Source of the DNA: Candidatus Poribacteria bacterium
GTDB taxonomy: Bacteria; Poribacteria; WGA-4E; PCPOR2b
NCBI GenBank assembly: GCA_022822005.1
Contig: JAJECO010000008.1
Coordinates: 124,001 to 188,000 of the forward strand
Direction: 5' to 3'
Length of the DNA: 64,000 nt
In this document: piece by piece, positions 1 to 8,237 of the stretch
Layout: each line of letters starts with the position of its first letter
Position numbering within the stretch: the stretch's first letter is position 1
Translations under genes and position numbers: made by a program
The notes under the pieces: model-generated
Database searches by the model: none
What the model saw: only the letters and a program-made list of their open reading frames with translations
What the model was told of the DNA's origin: nothing

Positions 1-669
1 ATGTATGATCAGGACACGCATTACAACAATCCGTCAATTGTTCCAAGAGAGCGGATAGACATCGGCACCAGTCTGGGCAATCGGGGCAACTCGCCGGAGG
101 ATTTCTTTTCACACGCTGTAGAAACTCACACCCTCTTTGAAACGCTGTTCGACGGATACGATAATCCGGTTACGACGCTCTATGAAAATCTTGCCCGTCT
201 GGCACCCGGTAAGCGCGTTGTGACCGCTTATGAACCTGACGGTCGGCGCTATGGACCTGCGATTTTCCGGATCCACTATGGTGGTATCTCTTACAGTCCC
301 CACTTCGATTCGGTCAGATGGCGGGAGAATCGTGTTAATTATGAGGTGTATCGTTTTGAACATCAGTTAGCTGGGATACTCTGCTTCCAGAATTCAGAAA
401 TTGAGGGTGAAACGGCACAATCCATTCTTCATCGCTGCCTGTGGCAGCCAGAAATTGCTCACCACATCACAGATAACACCTTCCATCAGTACGCGGCAGA
501 GAACAAGGTCGAAAACACTCAGGTCGATTTAGAGGTCGGCGATCTCTACTTTTTCAATACCCGCTGTATCCACGAAGTCCCCGGCATCAAAGGCAAGTCC
601 CCACGCACTGTTCTCGCTATCTTTATCGGGTATTCGCCAGATGATGGTGAGGTGTTTGTTTGGGCATGA
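1..669 (+). CDS. 2-oxoglutarate/Fe(II)-dependent oxygenase-like protein (possibly 5'-incomplete)
   Basis: The protein is a double-stranded beta-helix (cupin-type) oxygenase. The iron facial triad is visible as H101 and D103 in SPHFDS and H191 in RCIHEVPG, and R202 in SPRTVLAIF fits the 2-oxoglutarate-binding arginine about 11 residues later. Such enzymes hydroxylate small molecules or peptides using O2, Fe(II) and 2-oxoglutarate; the substrate cannot be told from sequence. An ATG sits exactly at the first base of the window, so no ribosome-binding site can be seen and the true start may lie further upstream. It is followed by a Gfo/Idh/MocA oxidoreductase on the same strand about 150 bp away. 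Confidence 0.75.
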   Translation: MYDQDTHYNNPSIVPRERIDIGTSLGNRGNSPEDFFSHAVETHTLFETLFDGYDNPVTTLYENLARLAPGKRVVTAYEPDGRRYGPAIFRIHYGGISYSPHFDSVRWRENRVNYEVYRFEHQLAGILCFQNSEIEGETAQSILHRCLWQPEIAHHITDNTFHQYAAENKVENTQVDLEVGDLYFFNTRCIHEVPGIKGKSPRTVLAIFIGYSPDDGEVFVWA

Positions 670-816
670 AGGTTCATCAGTGCATTAGTTCATTAACTCA
701 TTGTATCAGTGATAGTGGCATAGGTTGGCAAACATAGAGAACACATATCCGCGGCACCTACTGTACAGAGAAAAACAGATGAGTTGGTCTTTTATCATGG
801 AACACGGAGGGAAGTA

Positions 817-1866
817 ATGGTACGGATTGGAATTATCGGGATAGGGTTCATGGGAATGATTCATTATTACGGGGCGAAGAAGGTCTCCGGCGGGGAAGTT
901 GTCGCCATCTGTACGCGGGATCAGAAAAAGTTGGACGGCGATTGGACGGGCATTCAGGGAAACTTTGGTCCGCGTGGCGGGAACGAAGATCTTTCACACC
1001 TTCGGAAATATAACCAGATCGAGGATCTGCTCGCAGACCCCGATATTGACATGGTGAACATCTGCCTCCCAACGTTTATGCACCAATCGGTCAGCATTGC
1101 TGCGCTCAAAGCGGGGAAGCATGTTCTGGTCGAGAAACCGATTGAGATTCGGCTTGACGCTGCAAATGAGGTGGTGCAGGTCGGTGTGGAAAGTGGGCTA
1201 CAGTTCATGGTGGCACATGTCCTGCCGTTTTTCGCAGAATTCGCTTATGCGAAGCAGGTGGTTGAAAGCGGGGAATATGGGCGGCTACTCGGCGGACATC
1301 TTAAGCGGGTGATCTCTCAACCGACATGGACGCGTGATTTCGCGGATATAGAGAAGAGCGGGGGCCCGGGGATTGACCTACATATCCACGATACGCATTT
1401 TATTCAGCTGCTCTGTGGTGTCCCCGACGCGGTGTTCTCACAGGGTAAACTCGCCGCCGGTAATTTTGTCGAATACCTGACGACGCAGTATATCTACAAC
1501 GACAAGGATCTCTCAATTAGTTGCTCATCGGGGGCGGTATCTCAGCAGGGGCGGGCATTTTCGCACGGTTTCGAGCTTTATCTGGAAAAGGCAACGCTGT
1601 TGTATGATTTCGCAACGCTTGGCGGTGAACCTATCACCTCAACCCCGTTGACGCTGCTGACTGATGATAAGAAGGTTCACGAAGTCGATTTGGGTGAGGT
1701 GGATCCCGTTGATGCGTTTACGGGTGAGATTCAGCACGCTGTTGATGCTATCAATAGCGGGAGCGAACCAACCGCCCTATCAGGCGTTGGCGCGAGGGAT
1801 GCGCTGCTGCTCTGTTATAAGGAAGCGGAATCGGTCAGGACAGGGGAGATTGTGCCGATTTCTTGA
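817..1866 (+). CDS. Gfo/Idh/MocA family NAD(P)-dependent oxidoreductase
   Basis: The N-terminal Rossmann fold begins at once with the dinucleotide-binding run IGIIGIGFMG. The family signature EKP appears in HVLVEKPIE, and the C-terminal half carries the DLHIHDTHF segment that usually supplies catalytic Asp/His residues. Family members oxidise or isomerise sugars, inositols and sugar acids; the exact substrate is unknown. The ATG at 817 is preferred over a TTG at 784 because an ACGGAGGG ribosome-binding site lies just before it and the GxGxxG motif then falls at the usual N-terminal place. It converges on the ABC ATPase gene with a 7-bp gap. Confidence 0.88.
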   Translation: MVRIGIIGIGFMGMIHYYGAKKVSGGEVVAICTRDQKKLDGDWTGIQGNFGPRGGNEDLSHLRKYNQIEDLLADPDIDMVNICLPTFMHQSVSIAALKAGKHVLVEKPIEIRLDAANEVVQVGVESGLQFMVAHVLPFFAEFAYAKQVVESGEYGRLLGGHLKRVISQPTWTRDFADIEKSGGPGIDLHIHDTHFIQLLCGVPDAVFSQGKLAAGNFVEYLTTQYIYNDKDLSISCSSGAVSQQGRAFSHGFELYLEKATLLYDFATLGGEPITSTPLTLLTDDKKVHEVDLGEVDPVDAFTGEIQHAVDAINSGSEPTALSGVGARDALLLCYKEAESVRTGEIVPIS

Positions 1867-1873
1867 GACAAGA

Positions 1874-2989
1874 TTAGCACAGTGCTTCACCTGTGTCCCC
1901 ATCAAAGATGTGAAGCCGTTCAGGTACGCAGGTCATCCACAACGTCGCTTCGATACTAACTTCAAACGCCATCCCAACTCTGGATTTTAAGATAATATCG
2001 TCGCCCGCCTCGTCTTTGCCCAGCGTTAGATCCACAATGGTTTCCGCACCGAGGGGTTCGAAGCTATAAACTTCTACGGGGATATTTTCTGGGGAACGGT
2101 CAGTGCTGACAAGCAGATCCTCCGGATGCACACCGAGGATCAGATTCCGATCTCCCCCGGACGCGATTAAGGTCTGGGCAATCCTTTTGTCCTTGACCGG
2201 CATCCGATGCCCTCCAATTAGATCCAGATAGACCATCTCCCCAGCAGTCGCAAGTTGACAGGGAATCAGGTTCATGCTTGGATTGCCGATGAAACTGGCG
2301 ACGAACAGATTCGCTGGGCGATCATATATCTCCGTCGGTGTGCCGACCTGTTGAACCCGTCCTGCTTCCAGCACAGCGACACGATCCGCCATCGACATCG
2401 CCTCAATCTGATCATGGGTAACGTATAGGGTTGTGGTTTCCAGTTGACGCTGCCGCCACTTAATCTCTGCTCGCATCTCCGTGCGGAGCTTGGCATCCAG
2501 ATTCGAGATTGGCTCGTCCATCAGGAAGATTTGGGGTCGCCGCACCATTGCCCTGCCGAGCCCAACCCGTTGTGTTTCGCCGCCGCTGAGTTGGTTCGGT
2601 TTGCGCTGTAGGAGGTGATCGATGTGCAGCATTGACGCAATTTCCGTGACGCGGCTACTAATCTCGTCCTCTGATAAGCCACGCGGGTGTAGCGGGAATG
2701 CCATATTTTCGTAGACAGTTAGGTGGGGGTATAGGATATGCGCTTGAAATACAAAAGCGACATCCCGTTCAGCGGGTGTGAGGTGGTTAATCTGTTGATT
2801 ATCGAGGTAGATTGCGCCGTTTTCGGGTAGGTCTAATCCGGCGATACAGCGGAGGGTGGTGGTTTTGCCTGCTCCGGTCTGACCGAGCAGGACGAAGAAT
2901 TCTTGATCGTGGATTTCAAGATTGATCCCGTCAAGCGCGACGATGTCATCGAAACGCTTGGTGAGATTTTCAAGTGTAACGGTTGGCAT
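1874..2989 (-). CDS. Sugar ABC transporter ATP-binding protein (MalK/UgpC type)
   Basis: This is a complete nucleotide-binding subunit of a CUT1 carbohydrate importer. Walker A is GQTGAGKTT (residues 36-44), the Q-loop is near Q82, the signature LSGGE is at 134-138, Walker B IFLMDE is at 154-159, and a VTHDQ switch histidine follows. The region after about residue 235 is the TOBE/OB-type regulatory domain of MalK-like proteins. It most likely energises the permeases at 5952-8013, although two lipoprotein genes separate them. It could also serve other CUT1 systems, since such ATPases are often shared. Confidence 0.92.
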   Translation of the reverse strand: MPTVTLENLTKRFDDIVALDGINLEIHDQEFFVLLGQTGAGKTTTLRCIAGLDLPENGAIYLDNQQINHLTPAERDVAFVFQAHILYPHLTVYENMAFPLHPRGLSEDEISSRVTEIASMLHIDHLLQRKPNQLSGGETQRVGLGRAMVRRPQIFLMDEPISNLDAKLRTEMRAEIKWRQRQLETTTLYVTHDQIEAMSMADRVAVLEAGRVQQVGTPTEIYDRPANLFVASFIGNPSMNLIPCQLATAGEMVYLDLIGGHRMPVKDKRIAQTLIASGGDRNLILGVHPEDLLVSTDRSPENIPVEVYSFEPLGAETIVDLTLGKDEAGDDIILKSRVGMAFEVSIEATLWMTCVPERLHIFDGDTGEALC

Positions 2990-3198
2990 AAGTGCGACAT
3001 GCTTTCACACGCTAAAGCGAGGGGTTTCAAGTTCAAACCCCTCGTTATAGCATATGAAACTCTTCTATCAACAGGATCAGCCAAGATACCCAACGTATTG
3101 TCTATCAATTCTTAGCTTATTGAGCCAAGCATATTATTAGACATTGATTGGTATTTGGCTTTTCAACCCTTCAGATTCAGGACGCATCGGCAAGTTCA

Positions 3199-3609
3199 CT
3201 ATTGTGCCATGCCATTGTCGTCGTCGTCATCGTCATTAGCCATGCCGCCCATGCCCATGTCGTCGTCATCGTCGTCATTAGCCATGCCACCCATGCCCAT
3301 GTCGTCGTCATCGTCGTCATTAGCCATGCCACCCATGCCCATGTCGTCGTCATCGTCGTCATTGGCCATGCCGCCCATGCCCATGTCGTCGTCATCGTCG
3401 TCATTAGCCATGCCACCCATGCCCATGTCGTCGTCATCGTCGTCATTAGCCATGCCACCCATGCCGTCCATGCCATCCATGTCGTCGTCATCGTCGTCCA
3501 TCATACCGCCCATCATATCCATCATGGCGGAGTCGCTACAGCTCATGAGACCGACAACACCGACTAAAAGGACGATCAGAGCTATCAGAGACATTTGAAA
3601 TTTTAACAT
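3199..3609 (-). CDS. Lipoprotein made of Met/Gly/Asp 14-residue repeats
   Basis: The N-terminus is a lipoprotein signal (MLKFQMSLIALIVLL..., lipobox LMSC with Cys24). The mature protein is almost entirely a tandem 14-residue repeat of the form ANDDDDDDMGMGGM: five regular copies, a final degenerate one and a variant first copy. Six-Asp runs alternate with Met-rich MGMGGM, a composition that suggests metal or calcium binding, but this is inference. A clear AAGGAG ribosome-binding site precedes the ATG. The signal peptide, ribosome-binding site and upstream region match those of the P460-like gene at 4021-5040, so the two began as duplicates. The other five frames here are also open because of the repeat; this frame is chosen for its signal peptide and ribosome-binding site. 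Confidence 0.75.
   Translation of the reverse strand: MLKFQMSLIALIVLLVGVVGLMSCSDSAMMDMMGGMMDDDDDDMDGMDGMGGMANDDDDDDMGMGGMANDDDDDDMGMGGMANDDDDDDMGMGGMANDDDDDDMGMGGMANDDDDDDMGMGGMANDDDDDDNGMAQ
3257..3466 (-). repeat. 42-bp tandem coding repeat (5 units)
   Basis: Five successive 42-bp units start at 3257, 3299, 3341, 3383 and 3425, nearly identical apart from A/G differences, with degenerate copies on both sides. Each unit encodes 14 residues, so changes in copy number keep the frame. High identity between units suggests recent expansion by slippage or recombination. Confidence 0.9.
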
Positions 3610-3830
3610 TGTTAATACTCCTTATTTTAAGATGTGTTCCGCAGCAAACTCTGGAAACTTGTAAGCTACGTCAAAAGGTAATGACAAGATACCGATCTAT
3701 TGGCAGATGGTCGCAATGAATTGCACAACTGGTAAAAGATAGGCACTTGCCAAATTCATATTCTACATAACTTCTCTATGAATATAACATACTTCGCATT
3801 AATGTTCAACAATTTTTTTAACACGCAGAT
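3607..3830 (-). repeat. Duplicated upstream region, copy 1
   Basis: This 5' region of the repeat lipoprotein aligns along its length with 5038-5262. Both share ACTCCTTAT near the start codon, GAAACTT...GCTAC, CAATAAATTGC/CAATGAATTGC and a distal GAATATAxCATA block. It should hold the promoter, but I could not pick one convincing -35/-10 pair. The rest of the gap to 4020 shows nothing recognisable. Confidence 0.7.
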
Positions 3831-4020
3831 TGACATCTCGATATCTCAAATTCGTAAAACATCGCAATCTGCACTTTTAAAGTATATCAAGATTGGTTCA
3901 ATTTGTCAAATGTCAACAAAACCTATCTTTGGACAACATGCACTTCAAGACCAATCTTTGATACTGGAAACCCCTGACCGATGAATATGTCTCGAAAATT
4001 CAGGTTCAGGGTTGACATTA

Positions 4021-5040
4021 TTATCCCTCGCCATCCATGTCAGATATCGGGAACGCGAAAACACTGTCTACGGCGGCGCCAAGGTGGCAGCCATGACACC
4101 CTTGTTGACCGTCAACTCCATCACCCCCGATTTCAACCGATTCGGCGTTTATATCGACGTACTTATATATCCACCCGTTATGCTCAGCATACATCGGATT
4201 ATCCGTTTTCACCATTATTGCGCGAGATTGGATAGCGGTGTTAGTAGCATCCATGATATCCTTGACGACCGTAGTTCCAACGGGATAAGCGGTCATGCCC
4301 CCATCTTGCAATGCCACAGCCCCGACTTCGTTGATGTAAACGGTGCGGGCGTTCTGACCGTGCGCTCCGCCGCTGAGTATAGGACCAGCAAGCGGATTAC
4401 TCATCCACGAAGTGTACCCTGCTAGGTCCACCGTCATCGTGCCATCGTCGGTCATCATACCATCGTCGGTCATCATACCGTCATCGGGCATCGCGTCGTC
4501 CATAGAGAAATCGACGAAGACACTGTCCACGGGGGCTGCAGCGTGGCAGGCATGACATCCTTCGGCTGCATCTGGGAGCCCATCCCCTTTGACTTGCATA
4601 TAGTCAGCGTTTTCATCGGCGCGGGCATATTTCTTGTATGTCCACCCGTTATGGTCAGCAAACATTGGATCGTCCGTCTTCATCATTGTCGCGATTTTCT
4701 GGACAAACGTGTTCGCGTCGTCCATGATTTCTTTGACAATCGTAGTTCCAGCGGGGAAAGTTGTCACGCTATCATCTTGCGATGCTATAGCCCCTATCTC
4801 GTTGATGTAGACGGTACGGGCACCCTCGCCGTGTACGCCACCGGTGCCCACAGGCTCGGGATAGGTAACACTCAGCCATGAGGCGTAGCCTGTCGGTATC
4901 ATGTCAGCAGTTGGCATCATTTCGCCCGGCATATCATCCTCTGGTGGCGCCGGTGTTAATACTTCCACTAGCTGGTCGCAGGAGATGAAAGCGACACAAC
5001 CAATTAGGAGAGCAATCAGCCCTATTTGAAATTTTAACAT
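4021..5040 (-). CDS. Lipoprotein with two cytochrome-P460-like c-heme domains
   Basis: A lipobox ends at Cys21 (AFISC). Two homologous domains follow at about residues 50-175 and 207-330, each with HG(E/Q)xARTVYINE, a GTT(I/V)VK(E/D)IMD segment, an EHNGW-type motif and a terminal CxxCH heme site (CHACH at 162-166, CHGCH at 315-319). This order resembles the cytochrome P460 family, whose members bind heme c and can act on small nitrogen compounds or serve in electron transfer. The domains are joined by an Asp/Met-rich linker with repeated MMTDDG. Its start region is duplicated in the gene at 3199-3609. Membrane-anchored periplasmic location is likely; the activity is unknown. Confidence 0.8.
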   Translation of the reverse strand: MLKFQIGLIALLIGCVAFISCDQLVEVLTPAPPEDDMPGEMMPTADMIPTGYASWLSVTYPEPVGTGGVHGEGARTVYINEIGAIASQDDSVTTFPAGTTIVKEIMDDANTFVQKIATMMKTDDPMFADHNGWTYKKYARADENADYMQVKGDGLPDAAEGCHACHAAAPVDSVFVDFSMDDAMPDDGMMTDDGMMTDDGTMTVDLAGYTSWMSNPLAGPILSGGAHGQNARTVYINEVGAVALQDGGMTAYPVGTTVVKDIMDATNTAIQSRAIMVKTDNPMYAEHNGWIYKYVDINAESVEIGGDGVDGQQGCHGCHLGAAVDSVFAFPISDMDGEG

Positions 5041-5262
5041 TGTTCATACTCCTTATCTTAAAGTGTGTTCTGTAACAAACTTTGGAAACTTATACGCTAC
5101 AGGAAAAAATAATGAAGAAAGGCTAATCTATTGGTGCATAAACGCAATAAATTGCGAACCTCCCAGCAAAAAATAAGCACCCGTCAGATTCATATCCCAT
5201 ACAACTTCGTTGTGAATATACCATATTTCGGTTTAACCTTCAACGAGTTTTAGTAAGCAGGC
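5038..5262 (-). repeat. Duplicated upstream region, copy 2
   Basis: This is the partner of 3607-3830, covering ribosome-binding site, leader and distal block upstream of the P460-like lipoprotein. Similarity fades near 5262. Confidence 0.7.
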
Positions 5263-5433
5263 TAAATTTCGTGATTGTAAATTCTACAAACGCTGGAATT
5301 ATTAACCTTTGGTGTTAGCTAGTGAGAAAGTTGTTTCCACATTGTTCAAGTCGCTTTGGATCACGATGTATCGGGGAGTTCATTGGTTTATTAGTTGGTT
5401 CATCCATTCTTCTTGCGTTTCGCCCTGCGGATA

Positions 5434-5510
5434 CACATGTCGCCCCGCTGGGGCTTTAGGGTATCTGTTTATCCGTGTGCTATAAATATGTCGCCCCGCT
5501 GGGGCTAAAT
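5434..5510. repeat. Paired GCCCC/GGGGC repeat, copy 1
   Basis: Two direct copies of a 21-nt unit, CATGTCGCCCCGCTGGGGCTT, start at about 5436 and 5487. The second copy is preceded by CTATAAA. The same arrangement recurs at 38333-38404 and 63168-63239. Each unit is itself an imperfect palindrome (GCCCC-GC-TGGGGC). Confidence 0.9.
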
Positions 5511-5515
5511 GAAGC

Positions 5516-5580
5516 GATGAACCAATGCTTTTCACGTTTCACGCATCACGTTATCAACAACTGCAAATTAGCACCATTGG
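5516..5580 (-). repeat. ACCAAT/ATTGGT-bounded repeat, copy 1 (inverted)
   Basis: Read on the minus strand it runs ACCAATGGTGCTAATTTGC... through TTGATAACGTGATGCGTGAAACG to CATTGGTTCA. The same sequence on the plus strand is at 20357-20440 and 36259-36340. Confidence 0.8.
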
Positions 5581-5951
5581 TTTATTAAGCGCTCGGTTAA
5601 AGACCGAAATGATGATCCCAAATCGCATCAAGGCTGATTCCAACTGACATACCAGTGTGAGATATTAACAGACCTGTATCAAAAAAGCAAGAAAATTTTT
5701 AGAACCTGTTTTAAGAAGCAAAAAATTATCCACAGCGAGCCACATTGGGAGGGAGTGGTTGGGGCTTCCAACCCACCGAACTTTGAAACCAAGCAGTCAA
5801 TAAATCCCCGCTAAATCGTCCGATCCCGATTCTCGTGGATGCTCGACCCAACCTACGGAACTTGCCAAAATCTAACACTTTTTGCGAAATTTTGGACACT
5901 CGTCCCTGAATCGGAAAACGTAAATGAATCAGCAGACGCAGGAAAGTCTTT

Positions 5952-7106
5952 CTATTTTTTTACCGCGCCAAACGTGACGCCGCGCAACAGGTGACCTCGC
6001 ATCAGGAAGGTAAAAATCGCAACGGGTAGGAGGAAGACAAAGGTTGCAGCGGCGATTTTTCCCCAATCGACACCGCTAGATCCGATCGCACTCGTGATTG
6101 AGGGCGGCGCGGTTACCGCCCTGCCCCCGACTTCGGTCAACACAAGGGCAAAGGCAAACTCGTTCCACGCGGTGATTAGACAGAAAACGGCTGTCGCAGC
6201 GATTCCTGTCACAGATTGGGGGAGGACAACCTTCACGAAGGTTTGGAATCGGGTATACCCATCAACAAGGGCGGCATCTTCGTACTCTTTCGGGATTTCG
6301 TCGATGAATCCTTTCATCAGCCAGACCGCGAAGGAGACGTTGAAGGTGGTGTAGAGCAGGATGAGTCCGAGGTGGGTGTCACGCAGTCCGAGTGCGCTGT
6401 ACATTAGGTAGATTGGGATGACAACAACGACAGGAGGCAGCATCCGTGTGCTGAGGATGAAAAAGAGGAGATCCTCCTTGCCTGCGACCTCGAAGCGCGA
6501 GAACGCATAGGCAGACAGTGTGCCAAATCCAACCGCGAGCAGGGTGCTGCCGAATCCGATGATGATACTGTTTAACAGTTGGTGGAAATATTTCGACCCG
6601 CCGTGCGCGAACAGTGTGCAGATGGCAACAATAGCCAATACACTTGCCCCGACGAGGGACAGGCGAACCCGTCTCGCTTCGGTTGATTTTTGGGGAGAAA
6701 TCAGCAGGAAGACGATAATTGTATAAATCGACAGCATCAGGAAATTGTAGTTGATCGTCGTCGCAAGTGCGTAAAGACAGGTTAGAATCAGCAAGCCATT
6801 CCACAGAAATGCAAAACGCCGGGCAAATCCTATGTTTCGGACGGGTAAGAAGCAGGCGAGTATACCAATCAACGCTTCTGCACTGAAGACGTATGTGAGT
6901 CCGGGCACTGCATCGGGCATCAACTTCTGGTAGTGCTCAAGGGTGACCCGAAACAGGAATTGGGGGACCTGCGCAATAATATCAGCCGGTGATTTCAGGG
7001 AGGTTGCGACAATCCAGTAGATTGGGGTGAGGTAAATCAATACTGCCACCACAATTACAGCGAGTGCCACGTAATGCCCAAATCTACTGCGTTCTATCTG
7101 TGCCAT
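5952..7106 (-). CDS. Sugar ABC transporter permease (MalG type) with an extra hydrophobic insert
   Basis: The second membrane subunit of a CUT1 importer. The cytoplasmic EAA loop is clear (YEDAALVDGYTRFQTFVKVV followed by LPQ, then AWNEFAFAL). At 384 residues it is about 100 longer than usual MalG-type subunits of roughly 280. The excess lies at about residues 70-170, between the first membrane segment with its periplasmic loop and the core NSIIIGFGSTLLA segment, and looks like three or four additional membrane helices. The start is one base after the stop of the MalF-type gene, so the two are surely co-transcribed. Confidence 0.9.
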   Translation of the reverse strand: MAQIERSRFGHYVALAVIVVAVLIYLTPIYWIVATSLKSPADIIAQVPQFLFRVTLEHYQKLMPDAVPGLTYVFSAEALIGILACFLPVRNIGFARRFAFLWNGLLILTCLYALATTINYNFLMLSIYTIIVFLLISPQKSTEARRVRLSLVGASVLAIVAICTLFAHGGSKYFHQLLNSIIIGFGSTLLAVGFGTLSAYAFSRFEVAGKEDLLFFILSTRMLPPVVVVIPIYLMYSALGLRDTHLGLILLYTTFNVSFAVWLMKGFIDEIPKEYEDAALVDGYTRFQTFVKVVLPQSVTGIAATAVFCLITAWNEFAFALVLTEVGGRAVTAPPSITSAIGSSGVDWGKIAAATFVFLLPVAIFTFLMRGHLLRGVTFGAVKK

Positions 7107-7107
7107 G

Positions 7108-8013
7108 TTATGCCTCGCCGCGCACCTTATTCAGATGTTTCACGTAAATGTTGCTCAATGCAACGATGATAATTAGAAGTATGTATGCCATCGCACACGC
7201 CTTGCCGGTATTATAGTTCCGAAAGGCGAGCTTGTACAGATTCATCGAAACGGTTTCCGTTGCTATGCCCGGTCCGCCCTCGCGGGTCAGCACGTAGACG
7301 ATATCGAACATTTTGAAGGCATCCATCGTGCGGAACAGCAGGGCGATTAGTAGTAGGGGAGAAACCAACGGCAGGGTGATCCAACGGAACTTGAACCATT
7401 GAGAGGCACGGTCTACGTCTGCGGCTTCGTAGAGATATTTGGGGATAGCGGACAAACCAGCCAGAGAGATCAGCATCATGAATGGCGACCACATCCATGT
7501 ATCGACAATCACGACAGCGAGCATGGCGATCTTTGGATCCGTCGTCCAGCCGATGGGTCCTCCGAACAGCGGACTCAATAGGTAGTTGACCAACCCTGAA
7601 GCGTCGGACGCAAAGATGAAGCGCCAGAAGAGACCGACGACAACCGGTGAGAGCATCATCGGTAAAAGGATCAGCGTTGTCACAAGCCCCTTATATCGAA
7701 ATTCACGATTGAGGAGCAGCGCCAACCCGAAACCGATGATGAATTGGGTAATGACGGCGAGTACGACAAAGTAAGCGGTGGTCTGGAAGTAGCCCCAGAT
7801 CTCCGGATCGGTGAGCAGCCGCGCGTAGTTCTGGGGGCCGATAAACTTTGCCGGACGGTTCGGCATGGAAGCCTTATAACGATGAAAGCTTAAGTACAAT
7901 GACCATAGCAGCGGGAAGATATTCATCAAGATGAGCAAGATCATGGTGGGCATGATAAACGCCATCTTGATCTGGTAGTCACTGAACCCGCGTGAAAAAC
8001 GTGCGGTCCGCAT
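7108..8013 (-). CDS. Sugar ABC transporter permease (MalF type)
   Basis: This is a six-helix inner-membrane subunit of a CUT1 carbohydrate importer. The EAA loop is YEAADVDRASQWFKFRWITL followed by P, then AFKMFDIVYVLTxGGPG, which is typical of MalF/UgpA relatives. The length of 301 residues is normal. The gene lies between the binding protein (8238-9548) and the MalG-type permease, with a single base before the latter. The substrate is unknown; the neighbours suggest a monosaccharide, oligosaccharide or sugar acid. Confidence 0.93.
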   Translation of the reverse strand: MRTARFSRGFSDYQIKMAFIMPTMILLILMNIFPLLWSLYLSFHRYKASMPNRPAKFIGPQNYARLLTDPEIWGYFQTTAYFVVLAVITQFIIGFGLALLLNREFRYKGLVTTLILLPMMLSPVVVGLFWRFIFASDASGLVNYLLSPLFGGPIGWTTDPKIAMLAVVIVDTWMWSPFMMLISLAGLSAIPKYLYEAADVDRASQWFKFRWITLPLVSPLLLIALLFRTMDAFKMFDIVYVLTREGGPGIATETVSMNLYKLAFRNYNTGKACAMAYILLIIIVALSNIYVKHLNKVRGEA

Positions 8014-8237
8014 TGCCTCCTCTGTGTAAATGATGCGTAAACAACAAATCTAATACCAATTCTGACAAAGGATAACGCATTGTTGAAACGTGAGGCGACA
8101 GAAGACGGAGGGAGCGAGTATGTGAGGAAGCGTGGGAGTGAGGAAATACTCGCCTCCTCACCACCATGCCTCCTCGTTCCCACAAAACTTGATGCGACAC
8201 AATTATTCAGAAACGGTATAATTTCCCAGTAGCACTA

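Larger units (their letters stand above)
5263..5951. other. Gene-free stretch with palindromic repeats
   Basis: No credible reading frame is seen between the P460-like gene and the MalG-type permease. The stretch holds the paired GCCCC/GGGGC repeat (5434-5510) and, directly after it, a copy of the ACCAAT/ATTGGT-bounded repeat (5516-5580). From about 5600 to 5940 nothing further was recognised. Confidence 0.7.

Noticed and set aside
3148-3567. Open frames on the plus strand and in other minus frames across the lipoprotein repeat
   Set aside because: They are produced by the 42-bp repeat lacking stops; none has a signal peptide and ribosome-binding site like the minus-strand frame ending at 3199.
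4012-4881. Plus-strand frames opposite the P460-like gene
   Set aside because: No domain resemblance; the minus-strand frame has lipobox and two CxxCH sites.
5434-5510. Possible two-repeat CRISPR (21-nt repeats, ~30-nt spacer)
   Set aside because: Only two units occur per site, the spacer ends are conserved (CTATAAA), the same pair recurs at three loci, and no cas gene is in the window.
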